A stretch of DNA of 47,411 nt from Lachnospiraceae bacterium. GTDB taxonomy: Bacteria; Bacillota; Clostridia; Lachnospirales; Lachnospiraceae. Shown here piece after piece: positions 1-8,518 of this stretch (position 1 is the first letter of the stretch; the number at the start of each line of letters is the position of its first letter). The notes below the pieces were generated by a model. The model was given only the letters and a program-made list of their open reading frames with translations, was not told where the DNA came from and made no database searches. Location of the stretch: positions 26,776-74,186 of the forward strand of contig JAJQCQ010000033.1 of the NCBI GenBank assembly GCA_021202635.1. Reading direction: 5' to 3'. The position numbers were made by a program, and so were the translations under genes.

Positions 1-250
1 TGCAACTTTCATTTGAGTCGTATTTTTCACACATATCTTTTTATATCTCTTAAAAACTCTCATTTTCTCTTTTTTTCATAACAATTCCATTTTTTTGAAA
101 AATTTCGCTCTGCCGAAACGTTTTCCTCCCTGTAATCCTTCCTCTGCATACAGCTGAAAATCGCCGGCTCTTTCCCTCCATCTGATCCTGTCTGACCGAT
201 AATTAGCGTCAATGATTGATTAATTCTGTGTCTGAATATTATTTTTGTGA

Positions 251-279
251 TTGACAGAACCGTTTTTCTATTGTATTAT
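251..279 (+). promoter_or_regulatory. Sigma-A type promoter upstream of the comM-like gene
   Basis: TTGACA at 251-256 and TATTAT at 274-279 are separated by 17 bp, predicting a start near 286 and a leader of about 200 nt. An inverted pair ATTGACA (250-256) / TGTCAAT (282-288) flanks the promoter and could be an operator. Bases 1-250 are T-rich, and I see no gene in them on either strand. Confidence 0.65.
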
Positions 280-337
280 AGTGTCAATTTCTTTTTATTT
301 CATCAAATAGTTCTCATAATTATCCAAATCATATGAT

Positions 338-347
338 TGTCGAAAAA
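338..347 (+). promoter_or_regulatory. Spo0A-box-like site TGTCGAAAAA
   Basis: The 7-mer TGTCGAA matches the core of the known 0A box, and the full 10-mer recurs at 22786-22795 and 45120-45129. It lies in the comM leader, downstream of the predicted transcription start, where a bound regulator could act as a roadblock. Identification as a Spo0A site is inference from the motif; spo0A is encoded in this window. Confidence 0.35.
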
Positions 348-378
348 GGATCACCTTCTCAATCCTTTGCAAAGTCGT

Positions 379-438
379 AATATACGTTTTCATACGTCCT
401 TCGCAGCAAGTGCGAAGGACTGTCATGAATAGTTACAA
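379..438 (+). repeat. Interspersed hairpin repeat family A, copy 1
   Basis: About 60 bp, beginning near TATACGTTTTCATAC and ending GTTACAA. The centre forms a 10-bp hairpin (396-405 with 411-420) around the loop GCAAG. Related copies lie at 2012-2071, 15179-15238 and 41571-41620. It occupies the comM leader and contains a GTG and an ATG in frame with comM that would otherwise be taken as starts. Confidence 0.8.
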
Positions 439-490
439 CCAGTTTTTTTGTAAAATCTCCGGATTTTCAGACCAGAAAGGGGGAAATCTC

Positions 491-2014
491 TTGTACAGCA
501 AGGTACATACAGCTGCCCTTAACGGCGTGCAGTGTCGATTAATCTCAGTGGAGACAGACGTCAGTGACGGACTGCCCGTTTTTTCTATGGTAGGATATCT
601 GGCCTCTGAGGTGAAAGAGGCACAGGAGCGGGTGCGGACGGCCCTGCGAAATTCCGGATTCCACATACAGCCGAAACGCATTATGGTCAATCTGGCCCCG
701 GCAGACATTCGGAAATCCGGTTCCGGATATGATCTGCCGATTGCCATTGCTCTGCTCGCGGCTCATTCTTATCTGCCGCAGCAGGGACTGGAGACTGTCT
801 TTTTTGCCGGAGAACTCGGACTGGATGGCAGTCTCTGCCGGATTCCGGGGATTCTTGGTATGGTACTGGAGGCAAAACGGGCAGGGTTCACTTCCTGTAT
901 CATCCCGGCAGAAAATGCTTCGGAGGGCGGCGTGATTCAGGGCATCTCTGTCTACGGAGCCGCATCTCTGCGCGATGTTGTAAATCATCTTCTGGGAGTA
1001 CGCCATTTGAAGGAAGTCACAATTAATATAGAAGAAAAATTGCGGGGACACCAGATGGGCATTGAAGAAGACTTCGCGGATATCCGTGGCCAGGCGATGG
1101 CAAAGCGGGCAGCAGAAATCGCGGCGGCAGGAATGCATAATCTGCTGCTGACCGGTCAGCCCGGTGTTGGCAAAACGATGATTGCCCGGCGGATTCCCGG
1201 AATTTTGCCTCCGCTCCACCCCGACGAGGCGCTGGAAGCCTCCCAGATCCACAGTGTCGCCGGTACCCTGCCAAAAGAAGGGATTCTTCTGAAAAGGCCG
1301 TTCCGTATGCCGCACCACACCATCACCTCCGCCGCACTGGCAGGCGGTGGCAATATTCCGCAGCCCGGAGAGATCAGCCTCGCACACCGGGGTGTTCTCT
1401 ATCTCGATGAACTGCCGGAATTCCAGCGGGAAGCTCTGGAAATTCTGCGGCAGCCACTGGAGGAAGGGGAAGTGCGTATTTCCCGGAGCAGCGGACAGTA
1501 TATTTTCCCCGCGGATTTCATGCTGGTAGCATCGCGTAACCCCTGCCGATGCGGGTTTTATCCGGACCGCACACGCTGCACCTGTTCGGAGGGTGAAATT
1601 CGCAGTTATCTTCACAAAATCAGCCGGCCTCTTCTGGACCGCATTGATCTTCACGCAGAGGTGCGCCCGATCTCCTATCAGGAGCTGTCCGGCGATGAAA
1701 AAGAGGAGTCCAGCTCTGACATCCGGGAGCGTGTCCTGCAAGCACAGAAAATTCAGGAAAAACGATATACAGGGAGTGAAATCCGCTTCAATTCCAGACT
1801 TCCTGCACCGCTGCTGGAACGATACTGTGCACTCGGCCCCGAAGAAGACCACTTTATGCAGCAAATCTACGAGACAAAGAATCTGACCGCGCGTGCCTGT
1901 CACCGTATGCTGCGAGTCGCCCGTACAATCGCAGATCTGGCCGGAAGCGAACAGATCAAAATCCCGCACCTGAGTGAGGCTGTGCGCTATCGGCCGTCAA
2001 AGTTTCTGGAGTAA
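491..2014 (+). CDS. comM: ComM/YifB-type Mg-chelatase-fold AAA+ ATPase
   Basis: A ComM family AAA+ ATPase. In Haemophilus and Vibrio ComM is a helicase that promotes branch migration of DNA taken up by transformation; the role in Clostridia is inferred. From the chosen start the order is an N-terminal domain (LNGVQCRLISVETDVSDGLP), a central ATPase core with Walker A GQPGVGKT and Walker B LYLDELPEF, the conserved ASRNPCRCGFYPD segment, and a C-terminal Mg_chelatase_C domain with LTARACHRMLRVARTIADL. The length of 507 residues is usual for the family. The TTG at 491 is preferred because AGAAAGGGGG lies 8-9 nt upstream and the family start LYSKVHTAAL begins there; upstream in-frame GTG 410 and ATG 425 lie inside an interspersed repeat. 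dprA follows 82 bp downstream, consistent with a DNA-uptake pair. Confidence 0.9.
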   Translation: MYSKVHTAALNGVQCRLISVETDVSDGLPVFSMVGYLASEVKEAQERVRTALRNSGFHIQPKRIMVNLAPADIRKSGSGYDLPIAIALLAAHSYLPQQGLETVFFAGELGLDGSLCRIPGILGMVLEAKRAGFTSCIIPAENASEGGVIQGISVYGAASLRDVVNHLLGVRHLKEVTINIEEKLRGHQMGIEEDFADIRGQAMAKRAAEIAAAGMHNLLLTGQPGVGKTMIARRIPGILPPLHPDEALEASQIHSVAGTLPKEGILLKRPFRMPHHTITSAALAGGGNIPQPGEISLAHRGVLYLDELPEFQREALEILRQPLEEGEVRISRSSGQYIFPADFMLVASRNPCRCGFYPDRTRCTCSEGEIRSYLHKISRPLLDRIDLHAEVRPISYQELSGDEKEESSSDIRERVLQAQKIQEKRYTGSEIRFNSRLPAPLLERYCALGPEEDHFMQQIYETKNLTARACHRMLRVARTIADLAGSEQIKIPHLSEAVRYRPSKFLE

Positions 2015-2071
2015 ACGTTTTCATACATCCTTCGCAGTAAGTGCGAAAAACTGTTCTGAATCGTTATCATA
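2012..2071 (+). repeat. Interspersed hairpin repeat family A, copy 2
   Basis: Shares ACGTTTTCATAC, CTTCGCAG-AAGTGCGAA and the TGAAT-GTTA tail with copy 1. The stem is decayed to 6 bp, with a C/A mismatch at its base. It starts at the comM stop codon and fills most of the comM-dprA gap. Confidence 0.75.
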
Positions 2072-2096
2072 AATCAACACACGGGAGCGTAAGAGA

Positions 2097-3176
2097 ATGG
2101 AAAAATATTGGGAATGGTTCTGCAGTATTCCGGGCATTTACCGGACACAGCGGGAAATTTTGCTGCACTGTTTTCATGAACCGAAAAAAGTCTGGGAGGC
2201 ATCGATAGAGGAACTGACATTTCTGCGGGACCGCGGATGCCGATGGGTACAGAAGGTGATAGATTATAAGCAAAGGGTTACCCCAACGGAAGCCATGCAT
2301 ACGCGGGCTATGATGGGAATAGACTTTATCAGCGCCGTGCAGGAAAACTATCCGCGGCGGCTGGCCTCTCTGCGCGACCAGCCTTATGGCCTTTTTCTGC
2401 GCGGCAGTCTGCCGCCGGAGGAAGTACGCTCTGTGGCAATTGTCGGTGCGCGTATGTGCACACCGGGCGGACGGGCAATGGCGGAAGCAATCGCCCGCGA
2501 AGTGGTACGCTGCGGAGGTGTAGTCGTCAGCGGCGCGGCCTATGGGATTGACGGCGCAGCGCAGTGGGCCGCGCTGGAGGAAGGCGGTAAAAGCTATGCC
2601 GTACTTGGCTGCGGGGTAGACGTCTGTTACCCGGCTTCGCATCAGCAGCTCTTCTCCCGTCTGGTGAAAAGCGGAGCATTAATCTCTGAATTTCCCGCCG
2701 GAACAAAGGCGATGCCCTCCCATTTCCCGATGCGAAACCGGATCATCAGCGGCCTCGCGGATGTGGTCGTTGTCGTAGAAGCCAGAAAAAAAAGCGGTTC
2801 CCTGATTACAGCAGAATTTGCCCTGGACCAGGGAAGAGGGGTCTACGCTGTCCCCGGGCGTCCCGGCGATGAGCTGAGCTACGGCTGTAACGAGCTGATT
2901 TCACAGGGAGCCGGACTGGTTCTGTCCGTGGAAGATTTCACGGAAGCCGTGTTCCCGGACGGAAGACGCCCGCCGGATAAAGCAGCGGCAAACATTCCAC
3001 TTGCACCTGCGGAGAAATTAGTGTATAGTAAGGTCGGTTTGCACGGGAAAAGCCTGTGGGAACTGCAGGAAAACACAGCTCTGTCCCTGTCCGACCTCTG
3101 CGACAGCCTTTTGTCCCTTGAATTGAAGGGCCTGATAAAAGAGACGGAGCAAAATTTTTATGTGAAAATGAAGTGA
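2097..3176 (+). CDS. dprA: DNA processing protein DprA/Smf
   Basis: DprA binds incoming single-stranded DNA and loads RecA during transformation; it is conserved far beyond known competent bacteria. The 359-residue protein has an N-terminal helical region (about 1-110), a Rossmann-like core opening with RSVAIVGAR (near 117) and continuing with VVSGAAYGIDGAA, VLGCGVDVCYP, MRNRIISGLAD and AVPGRPGDELSYGCN, and a C-terminal winged-helix segment (about 300-359, ending FYVKMK). All are hallmarks of the family. topA begins 7 bp after the stop, so the two are probably cotranscribed; dprA-topA-codY is a common clostridial order. The start ATG follows GGGAGCGTAAGAGA, a modest ribosome binding site. Confidence 0.95.
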   Translation: MEKYWEWFCSIPGIYRTQREILLHCFHEPKKVWEASIEELTFLRDRGCRWVQKVIDYKQRVTPTEAMHTRAMMGIDFISAVQENYPRRLASLRDQPYGLFLRGSLPPEEVRSVAIVGARMCTPGGRAMAEAIAREVVRCGGVVVSGAAYGIDGAAQWAALEEGGKSYAVLGCGVDVCYPASHQQLFSRLVKSGALISEFPAGTKAMPSHFPMRNRIISGLADVVVVVEARKKSGSLITAEFALDQGRGVYAVPGRPGDELSYGCNELISQGAGLVLSVEDFTEAVFPDGRRPPDKAAANIPLAPAEKLVYSKVGLHGKSLWELQENTALSLSDLCDSLLSLELKGLIKETEQNFYVKMK

Positions 3177-3183
3177 GGTTTCT

Positions 3184-5265
3184 ATGGCAAAGAATCTGGT
3201 GATTGTAGAGTCACCTGCGAAAGTAAAAACAATTAAAAAATTCCTTGGTTCCAATTACGAAGTGATGGCTTCCGGCGGACATGTCCGGGATCTGCCGAAA
3301 AGTCAGATGGGAATCGACGTGGAACACGGGTTTGAGCCTAAATACATTACCATCCGTGGAAAGGGAGAAACCCTCTCGGCACTGCGCAAGGCGGAGAAAA
3401 AAGCGGACAAGGTCTATCTTGCAACTGACCCGGACCGCGAGGGAGAGGCGATTTCCTGGCATCTGTCTGAGGCACTGAAAATTGATCCGAAAAAGCAAAA
3501 GCGGATCACCTTTAACGAAATTACAAAAAGCGCCGTAAAAGAATCGATCAAACATCCGCGCGCGATTGATATGGATCTGGTGGACGCCCAGCAGACCCGC
3601 CGAATTCTGGACCGCATGGTCGGCTACAAGATCAGTCCGCTTCTCTGGAAAAAGGTCAAAAGAGGCTTAAGCGCCGGCCGGGTACAGTCGGTCGCCCTGC
3701 GCATCATTGCAGACCGCGAAGACGAGATTACTGCGTTTATCCCGGAAGAGTACTGGACGCTTGATATTGAACTGTTTGTCGGGGAAGAAAAAAAGCCGCT
3801 GACTGCAAAATTTTTTGGAACAAACAAAAAACTGACGGTCTCCTCGAAGGAAGAGATGGACGCCATTCTGCACGCACTCGATGGAGCGGAATACACCGTG
3901 GAGGAAGTAAAAAAAAGTGAGCGCCTCAAAAAACCCCCTCTGCCCTTCACTACGAGTACCCTGCAGCAGGAGGCCGCAAATGCGCTGAATTTTTCCACAC
4001 AGAAAACCATGCGTCTGGCACAGCAGCTCTATGAAGGCATTGACATCAAGGGCAGCGGCACAATCGGTCTGATTACCTATCTCCGTACGGATTCTACCCG
4101 TATCTCCGATGAGGCCATCACCGCCGCAAAGGAATACATTACCGCGAATTATGGAGCAGAGTACGCCGCGGAGGCTCCGGATAAGCCAGGGAATGACAGG
4201 AAAAAAATCCAGGATGCGCATGAGGCCATCCGGCCAACCGATCTGTCCCTGACTCCAGTCATGGTAAAGGACTCCCTGACCCGTGACCAGTTCCGCCTGT
4301 ATCAGCTGATCTGGCGGCGTTTTACCGCATGCCGAATGACCCCGGCCCGCTACGAAGCCACCGCCATCCGCATCGGCGCGGCCGGATACCGCTTTACCGT
4401 ATCCGCTTCCCGGCTGCTCTTTGACGGATTCCGCAGTGTTTACACGGACAGCGAAGAGGAACAGGATGAGAATCATACGATCCGGGGAAATATCGAAAAG
4501 GGGATGACACTGAAAGCCGGGGAAAAGACAGCCAGACAGCATTTTACGCAGCCGCCTGCGCACTATACGGAAGCATCTCTGGTTCGCGCCCTGGAGGAAA
4601 AAGGCATCGGCCGCCCAAGTACCTACGCGCCGACGATTACCACCATCATTGCCAGACGCTATGTAACCAAAGAAAATAAAAACCTTTACGTGACCGAGCT
4701 CGGCGAGATTGTCAACCATATCATGAAGGATGCATTCCCGGCGATCGTGGACGAAAACTTCACCGCGAATCTGGAATCTCTTCTGGACTCGATTGAAGAG
4801 GGAAAGACCAACTGGAAGACCGTAGTAGAAAACTTTTATCCGGACCTGGACGAAGCGGTCAAAGCAGCGGAGATCAATCTGGAAAAAGTCACGATCGCTG
4901 ACGAAGTCTCCGATGTCGTCTGCGAAGAATGCGGCCGCAACATGGTCATTAAATACGGGCCGCATGGAAAATTCCTTGCCTGTCCGGGCTTTCCGGAATG
5001 CCGTAATACCAAACCCTATCTGGAAAAAATCGGTGTTCCCTGTCCAAAATGCGGCAAGGACCTGGTGATCCGCAAGGCCAAAAAGGGCCGCCGCTATTTT
5101 GGCTGTGAAAGCGCGCCGGAATGTGACTTCATGTCCTGGGCAAAACCCTCCTCCAGGCGCTGTCCCCAGTGCGGCGGATATATGGTGGAAAAAGGGGCGC
5201 GCCTGGTGTGTGAAGACAAAGCCTGCGGCTACATCTGTGCAAATAACGCGGACGAAGAAAGCTAG
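3184..5265 (+). CDS. topA: DNA topoisomerase I (type IA)
   Basis: Relaxes negative supercoils by single-strand passage. The 693-residue protein opens with a Toprim domain (NLVIVESPAKVKTIKKFLG at 3-21, then DPDREGEA carrying the acidic metal-binding residues). The active-site tyrosine sits in GLITYLRTDSTRIS (near 300). The C-terminal part holds three zinc-ribbon modules: CEECG...CPGFPEC, CPKCG...CESAPEC and CPQCG...CEDKACGY. Length and order are those of bacterial TopA. It follows dprA by 7 bp and precedes codY, which has its own promoter. No sign of damage. Confidence 0.98.
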   Translation: MAKNLVIVESPAKVKTIKKFLGSNYEVMASGGHVRDLPKSQMGIDVEHGFEPKYITIRGKGETLSALRKAEKKADKVYLATDPDREGEAISWHLSEALKIDPKKQKRITFNEITKSAVKESIKHPRAIDMDLVDAQQTRRILDRMVGYKISPLLWKKVKRGLSAGRVQSVALRIIADREDEITAFIPEEYWTLDIELFVGEEKKPLTAKFFGTNKKLTVSSKEEMDAILHALDGAEYTVEEVKKSERLKKPPLPFTTSTLQQEAANALNFSTQKTMRLAQQLYEGIDIKGSGTIGLITYLRTDSTRISDEAITAAKEYITANYGAEYAAEAPDKPGNDRKKIQDAHEAIRPTDLSLTPVMVKDSLTRDQFRLYQLIWRRFTACRMTPARYEATAIRIGAAGYRFTVSASRLLFDGFRSVYTDSEEEQDENHTIRGNIEKGMTLKAGEKTARQHFTQPPAHYTEASLVRALEEKGIGRPSTYAPTITTIIARRYVTKENKNLYVTELGEIVNHIMKDAFPAIVDENFTANLESLLDSIEEGKTNWKTVVENFYPDLDEAVKAAEINLEKVTIADEVSDVVCEECGRNMVIKYGPHGKFLACPGFPECRNTKPYLEKIGVPCPKCGKDLVIRKAKKGRRYFGCESAPECDFMSWAKPSSRRCPQCGGYMVEKGARLVCEDKACGYICANNADEES

Positions 5266-5389
5266 CCGGAAATATTCCCTGCGCGGCCGTGCGTATGAAA
5301 AAACTGCCTAACCATGCGGTAAATGCGTGGTCAGAGGACAGCCGGTAACAAAATTCATCTAAATATATATCAAATTCGATTATTTTGTA

Positions 5390-5418
5390 TTGATTTTCTG
5401 AAAATTTCATGATAAGAT
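5390..5418 (+). promoter_or_regulatory. codY promoter with overlapping CodY box
   Basis: TTGATT (5390-5395), a 17-bp spacer and TAAGAT (5413-5418) form a good sigma-A promoter. GATTTTCTGAAAATT (5392-5406) matches the CodY consensus AATTTTCWGAAAATT at 14 of 15 positions and covers part of the -35 box and the spacer. Occupancy there should block RNA polymerase, which suggests autorepression when branched-chain amino acids and GTP are high. The leader is about 85 nt. The rest of the topA-codY gap (5266-5389) has no gene that I can see. Confidence 0.75.
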
Positions 5419-5510
5419 GATTTACAGTTTAAAACATACGTGATCGGGTTTGGTGTCTGCCCTCTCAGGCACAGAAACAAAGGAAAGCATGGGTGCTAAG
5501 GAGGTATCAA

Positions 5511-6293
5511 ATGAGTGTACAGTTACTGGATAAAACCAGAAAAATTAACCAGTTGTTGCACAATAATAACACCAGCAAGGTGGTTTTTAATGACATCTGT
5601 GACGTGCTGACCGGAATCCTAAATTCAAATATCCTGGTAATCAGCCGCAAGGGAAAAGTGCTTGGCGTAGGGTTATGCGACGAAGTAGAAGAAATCCGGG
5701 AGCTGATCGTAGATCGGGTCGGCGGTTTTATTGACCCAATGCTCAATGAGCGCCTTCTGGGGGTTCTTTCCACGAAAGAAAACGTAAACCTGGAGACTCT
5801 TGGCTTTGTCGGTGAAAATGTCAGGCAGTATCAGGCCATTATCAATCCCATTGATATTGCGGGAGAACGGCTCGGAACGGTATTTATGTACAAATACGGC
5901 AGCCAGTACGACATTGACGATATTATTCTGAGTGAATACGGGACGACTGTGGTCGGTCTGGAGATGATGCGCTCCGTCAATGAGGAAAATGCAGAGGAAA
6001 ACCGCAAGATTCAGATTGTAAAATCTGCGATCAGCACCCTTTCCTTTTCCGAAATGGAAGCTCTCATCCATATCTTTGACGAGCTGGATGGCACAGAGGG
6101 AATCCTGGTAGCCAGCAAAATTGCAGACCGGGTCGGGATTACGCGTTCTGTGATTGTCAACGCACTCCGCAAGTTCGAAAGCGCGGGCGTGATTGAATCA
6201 CGCTCTTCCGGAATGAAAGGGACCTATATCAAAGTGCTGAATGACTATGTTTTTGATGAACTGGAAGAAATCAAAAAGAGTAAGAATCTGTAG
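5511..6293 (+). CDS. codY: GTP-sensing pleiotropic repressor CodY
   Basis: Global regulator of low-GC Gram-positives that represses nutrient-acquisition and stationary-phase genes when bound to branched-chain amino acids and GTP. The 260-residue product has an N-terminal GAF effector domain (about 1-155), a linker helix and a C-terminal winged helix-turn-helix with the strongly conserved ASKIADRVGITRSVIVNALR (near 204-223), followed by SAGVIESRSSGMKGTYIK. The ATG at 5511 has AAGGAGG 6 nt upstream, so the upstream in-frame start at 5493 is rejected. Its promoter carries a CodY box, and a bidirectional terminator follows. Confidence 0.98.
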   Translation: MSVQLLDKTRKINQLLHNNNTSKVVFNDICDVLTGILNSNILVISRKGKVLGVGLCDEVEEIRELIVDRVGGFIDPMLNERLLGVLSTKENVNLETLGFVGENVRQYQAIINPIDIAGERLGTVFMYKYGSQYDIDDIILSEYGTTVVGLEMMRSVNEENAEENRKIQIVKSAISTLSFSEMEALIHIFDELDGTEGILVASKIADRVGITRSVIVNALRKFESAGVIESRSSGMKGTYIKVLNDYVFDELEEIKKSKNL

Positions 6294-6326
6294 TTTTCAG
6301 TCATTTTGCTTCTGTTCTGATCTGTT

Positions 6327-6365
6327 AAAAAACCGTCCGGCGTATTGATTTCCGGACGGTTTTTC
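6327..6365. terminator. Bidirectional rho-independent terminator, codY / SGNH gene
   Basis: An inverted repeat with AACCGTCCGG and CCGGACGGTT arms, flanked by A and T runs on both sides, lies between codY (+) and the convergent SGNH hydrolase gene (-). It can end transcription in both directions. Confidence 0.9.
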
Positions 6366-6367
6366 AT

Positions 6368-7621
6368 TTATTCTATCAGAGAAAGAACGTACGTATATAT
6401 CGTCTTATAGGTCGCTGAGGTATAATGGATTCCATCCGTTGTACTAAAGCCGTTTGCTGTCAGATACGTATAGGTATCCAGATATACCGAAGAAAACGCG
6501 GCCTCCAGCTTTGTATTAAACGCGGATATCTGTGTATTCGTCACGGAATATCCGTATTTCTTCGCTGTGGTCTCATTCACCGGATTCACAGCCATCATAT
6601 AAAACTCTGTATCCGGGTATTGCGCGATCAGTGTATTGTAATAAGTAATATAGGAAGAAATGTTTCCCAGGTCATTGATACCGAATGCAAAGATTACCCT
6701 CGCATCCGGATCCGCGTCCAGGTAAGCAGCCAGGGTCGAACTCGCGGAGCTTTTCAGCCAGCTATATCCAGCCCCCACCTTGCCAATAAAGATGGTATTG
6801 GAGTCAGAAACCGCACTCGCCATACCGACCACACGGGAATCACCGACAAAAATGTATTTGCCGTCAAACGCCTCCTCTACCTTCTTCCCATCCGAATCCA
6901 GCGTATAACCATCCACCACACAGTCCGTCAGGCGAACTCCATTTTCGTCCACATAATAGTCTCCGATCCACTGGCTTGTCAGCAGTACGCCATTCTCATC
7001 GAAGTAATAATATGATCCGCTGATCTTTTTCCATTTTCCCTGCACACGTACGCCAGAGGCATTAAAATAATAGGTATTTCCGCCTTGTGTCACCCAACTG
7101 CTGCACACGCGCGCGCCTGACCCATCCACGCAAAAATATTTCCCGTTTACGGAAAAAATCTTTCCGGTCACCAGACGCCCCTTTGCGTTGAAATAATAAT
7201 ATTTGCTACTGATTTTCAGCCACTGGCTTTGCGCCATGACGCCGTTCGCACGCAGATAGTATTTTTTCGTTCCGGACGTCTTCCATTTACTCACGTATAG
7301 TTTGCCCTTCTTATTGGCGTAATACGTATTGCCATTGTAAGTAAACCAGCCGGTCTGGCAGACACCTTTGGAATCAAAATAATAGATTCCGCCGTCAATA
7401 TTCAGCCAGATGTTTTTCGCATATCCCCCTTCGGCATACCAATATTTCAATCCGGCCGTCTTCGTCACAAACCTGCCGCCCGATACAACCGCAGCTGTCT
7501 TGACCACATTCTCTGCGGTTTCTGTACTTTCAGCCGTCTCCGAGGCTTTTACACTCCCCGTACAAAGCAGCAGACCCATCAGCATGACAAGCAGCAGCAT
7601 ATACCTTTTTGTTCTGCCCAT
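6368..7621 (-). CDS. Secreted SGNH/GDSL-type hydrolase with cell-wall-binding repeats
   Basis: An exported 417-residue protein. A signal peptide with the hydrophobic core YMLLLVMLMGLLLCTG is followed by about eight aromatic repeats of the choline/glucan-binding type (for example GGIYYFDSKGVCQTGWF and GNTYYFNASGVRVQGKW) over about residues 55-255. The C-terminal domain is an SGNH hydrolase: nucleophile serine in FVGDSRVVG, block III FGINDLGN, and the Asp/His pair in DGIHYT. The family de-esterifies acylated glycans or lipids; the repeats suggest cell-surface attachment, so wall polysaccharide or mucin-type glycans are plausible substrates (inference). ATG 7621 is chosen because AGAGGAAGG lies 8-9 nt upstream; a GTG three codons earlier sits on the ribosome binding site. 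It is monocistronic with its own promoter. Confidence 0.85.
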   Translation of the reverse strand: MGRTKRYMLLLVMLMGLLLCTGSVKASETAESTETAENVVKTAAVVSGGRFVTKTAGLKYWYAEGGYAKNIWLNIDGGIYYFDSKGVCQTGWFTYNGNTYYANKKGKLYVSKWKTSGTKKYYLRANGVMAQSQWLKISSKYYYFNAKGRLVTGKIFSVNGKYFCVDGSGARVCSSWVTQGGNTYYFNASGVRVQGKWKKISGSYYYFDENGVLLTSQWIGDYYVDENGVRLTDCVVDGYTLDSDGKKVEEAFDGKYIFVGDSRVVGMASAVSDSNTIFIGKVGAGYSWLKSSASSTLAAYLDADPDARVIFAFGINDLGNISSYITYYNTLIAQYPDTEFYMMAVNPVNETTAKKYGYSVTNTQISAFNTKLEAAFSSVYLDTYTYLTANGFSTTDGIHYTSATYKTIYTYVLSLIE

Positions 7622-7685
7622 TCCGATCACCTTCCTCTTTCGTTTTTCTTATTTCTGGTTCAGTTTCTCATTTTTCTCTTCCCAT

Positions 7686-7715
7686 ATCCTACCATATTTT
7701 TTATCACTTTGTCAA
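7686..7715 (-). promoter_or_regulatory. Promoter of the SGNH hydrolase gene
   Basis: On the minus strand a perfect TTGACA (7710-7715) is followed by an 18-bp spacer and TAGGAT (7686-7691), about 65 bp before the start codon. Confidence 0.6.
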
Positions 7716-7752
7716 ACTTTTGAAAAATATTTGTAACAAATCATTTTTATCA

Positions 7753-8508
7753 TTATTCCGTTTCCCCTGCACTCACCGTCTCGGCTGATTCCGTATCCTC
7801 CGCTGCGACATCTGCGCCTGCACTTTCTGCGGCGGCCGTTTCCGAGACGGTCGCCGCAGCCGGTGTAATGACAATATTTTCACCGGCCACCTCAGTTTTG
7901 CGCTTGACAATATCCTCGATCTGCGCACGCTGCGCTTCTGTCAGGGAAGATGCATTGACAACAACATCCACCGTATCCTCTGTCATGCTTACGACACAAT
8001 CCGTGTAGCCGCTCGCCTCCAGCAGCAGCTCTGCCGCTGACTCTTTCTGGGCATTTACGGTTAAGGTTGTCATCGCGGTAACGGCTTCCTGCTTTTCCTC
8101 CTCCGTAAGGTCTGCGCTGTCTATGATCTCCTGCAGCTCTTCTTTGCTCTTCGATCGCACCTGCTCCCGGCTTAGCTTTGCCGCGGCAAGAATCTCACTT
8201 GCACTGCTGACACCGGTACTTGCCAGTACCGCTTCTCCGACTGCGGCCTCCGTTGTTCCGGAGGCCTCACTTTCATCGGAAGCCGAATCCTCCAGACCAT
8301 CCCCATCCAGACTGACAATATCCGTATAGGTATCCACATATGTATTTTCCTCAATTTCATCCGTTAAAAGCACCGTACTGTCATCGGAGCTGACCGTATC
8401 CGCCGTTTCCTCCAGAATTTGTCCGGAGTAGTTCAGATACCCCGCAATCGCAACCATAATCGCCAGTGTTGTAATAATCATCTGATTTTTTTTGAATAGT
8501 TTCTTCAC
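7753..8508 (-). CDS. spoIIIAH: Stage III sporulation protein AH
   Basis: Mother-cell membrane component of the SpoIIIA-SpoIIQ channel linking mother cell and forespore. In 251 residues there is one N-terminal membrane segment (MIITTLAIMVAIAGYLNYSG, about 10-29), a variable acidic Ser/Asp/Glu/Ala-rich stretch, and a C-terminal YscJ/FliF-like ring-building domain (about 100-215: REQVRSKSKEELQEIIDSAD, then AAELLLEASGYTDCVV and VDVVVNASSLTEAQRAQIED). The tail is an Ala/Glu/Ser-rich extension. The start is GTG, with AAGGAGG 6 nt upstream. It is the last gene of the spoIIIA operon, 10 bp after spoIIIAG. Confidence 0.95.
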   Translation of the reverse strand: MKKLFKKNQMIITTLAIMVAIAGYLNYSGQILEETADTVSSDDSTVLLTDEIEENTYVDTYTDIVSLDGDGLEDSASDESEASGTTEAAVGEAVLASTGVSSASEILAAAKLSREQVRSKSKEELQEIIDSADLTEEEKQEAVTAMTTLTVNAQKESAAELLLEASGYTDCVVSMTEDTVDVVVNASSLTEAQRAQIEDIVKRKTEVAGENIVITPAAATVSETAAAESAGADVAAEDTESAETVSAGETE

Positions 8509-8518
8509 CTGATCCTCC

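Noticed and set aside
545-1969. 474-residue minus-strand frame opposite comM
   Set aside because: It is a shadow of the strongly conserved ATPase on the plus strand, with no domain motif; the same applies to long frames opposite topA, lon and tig.
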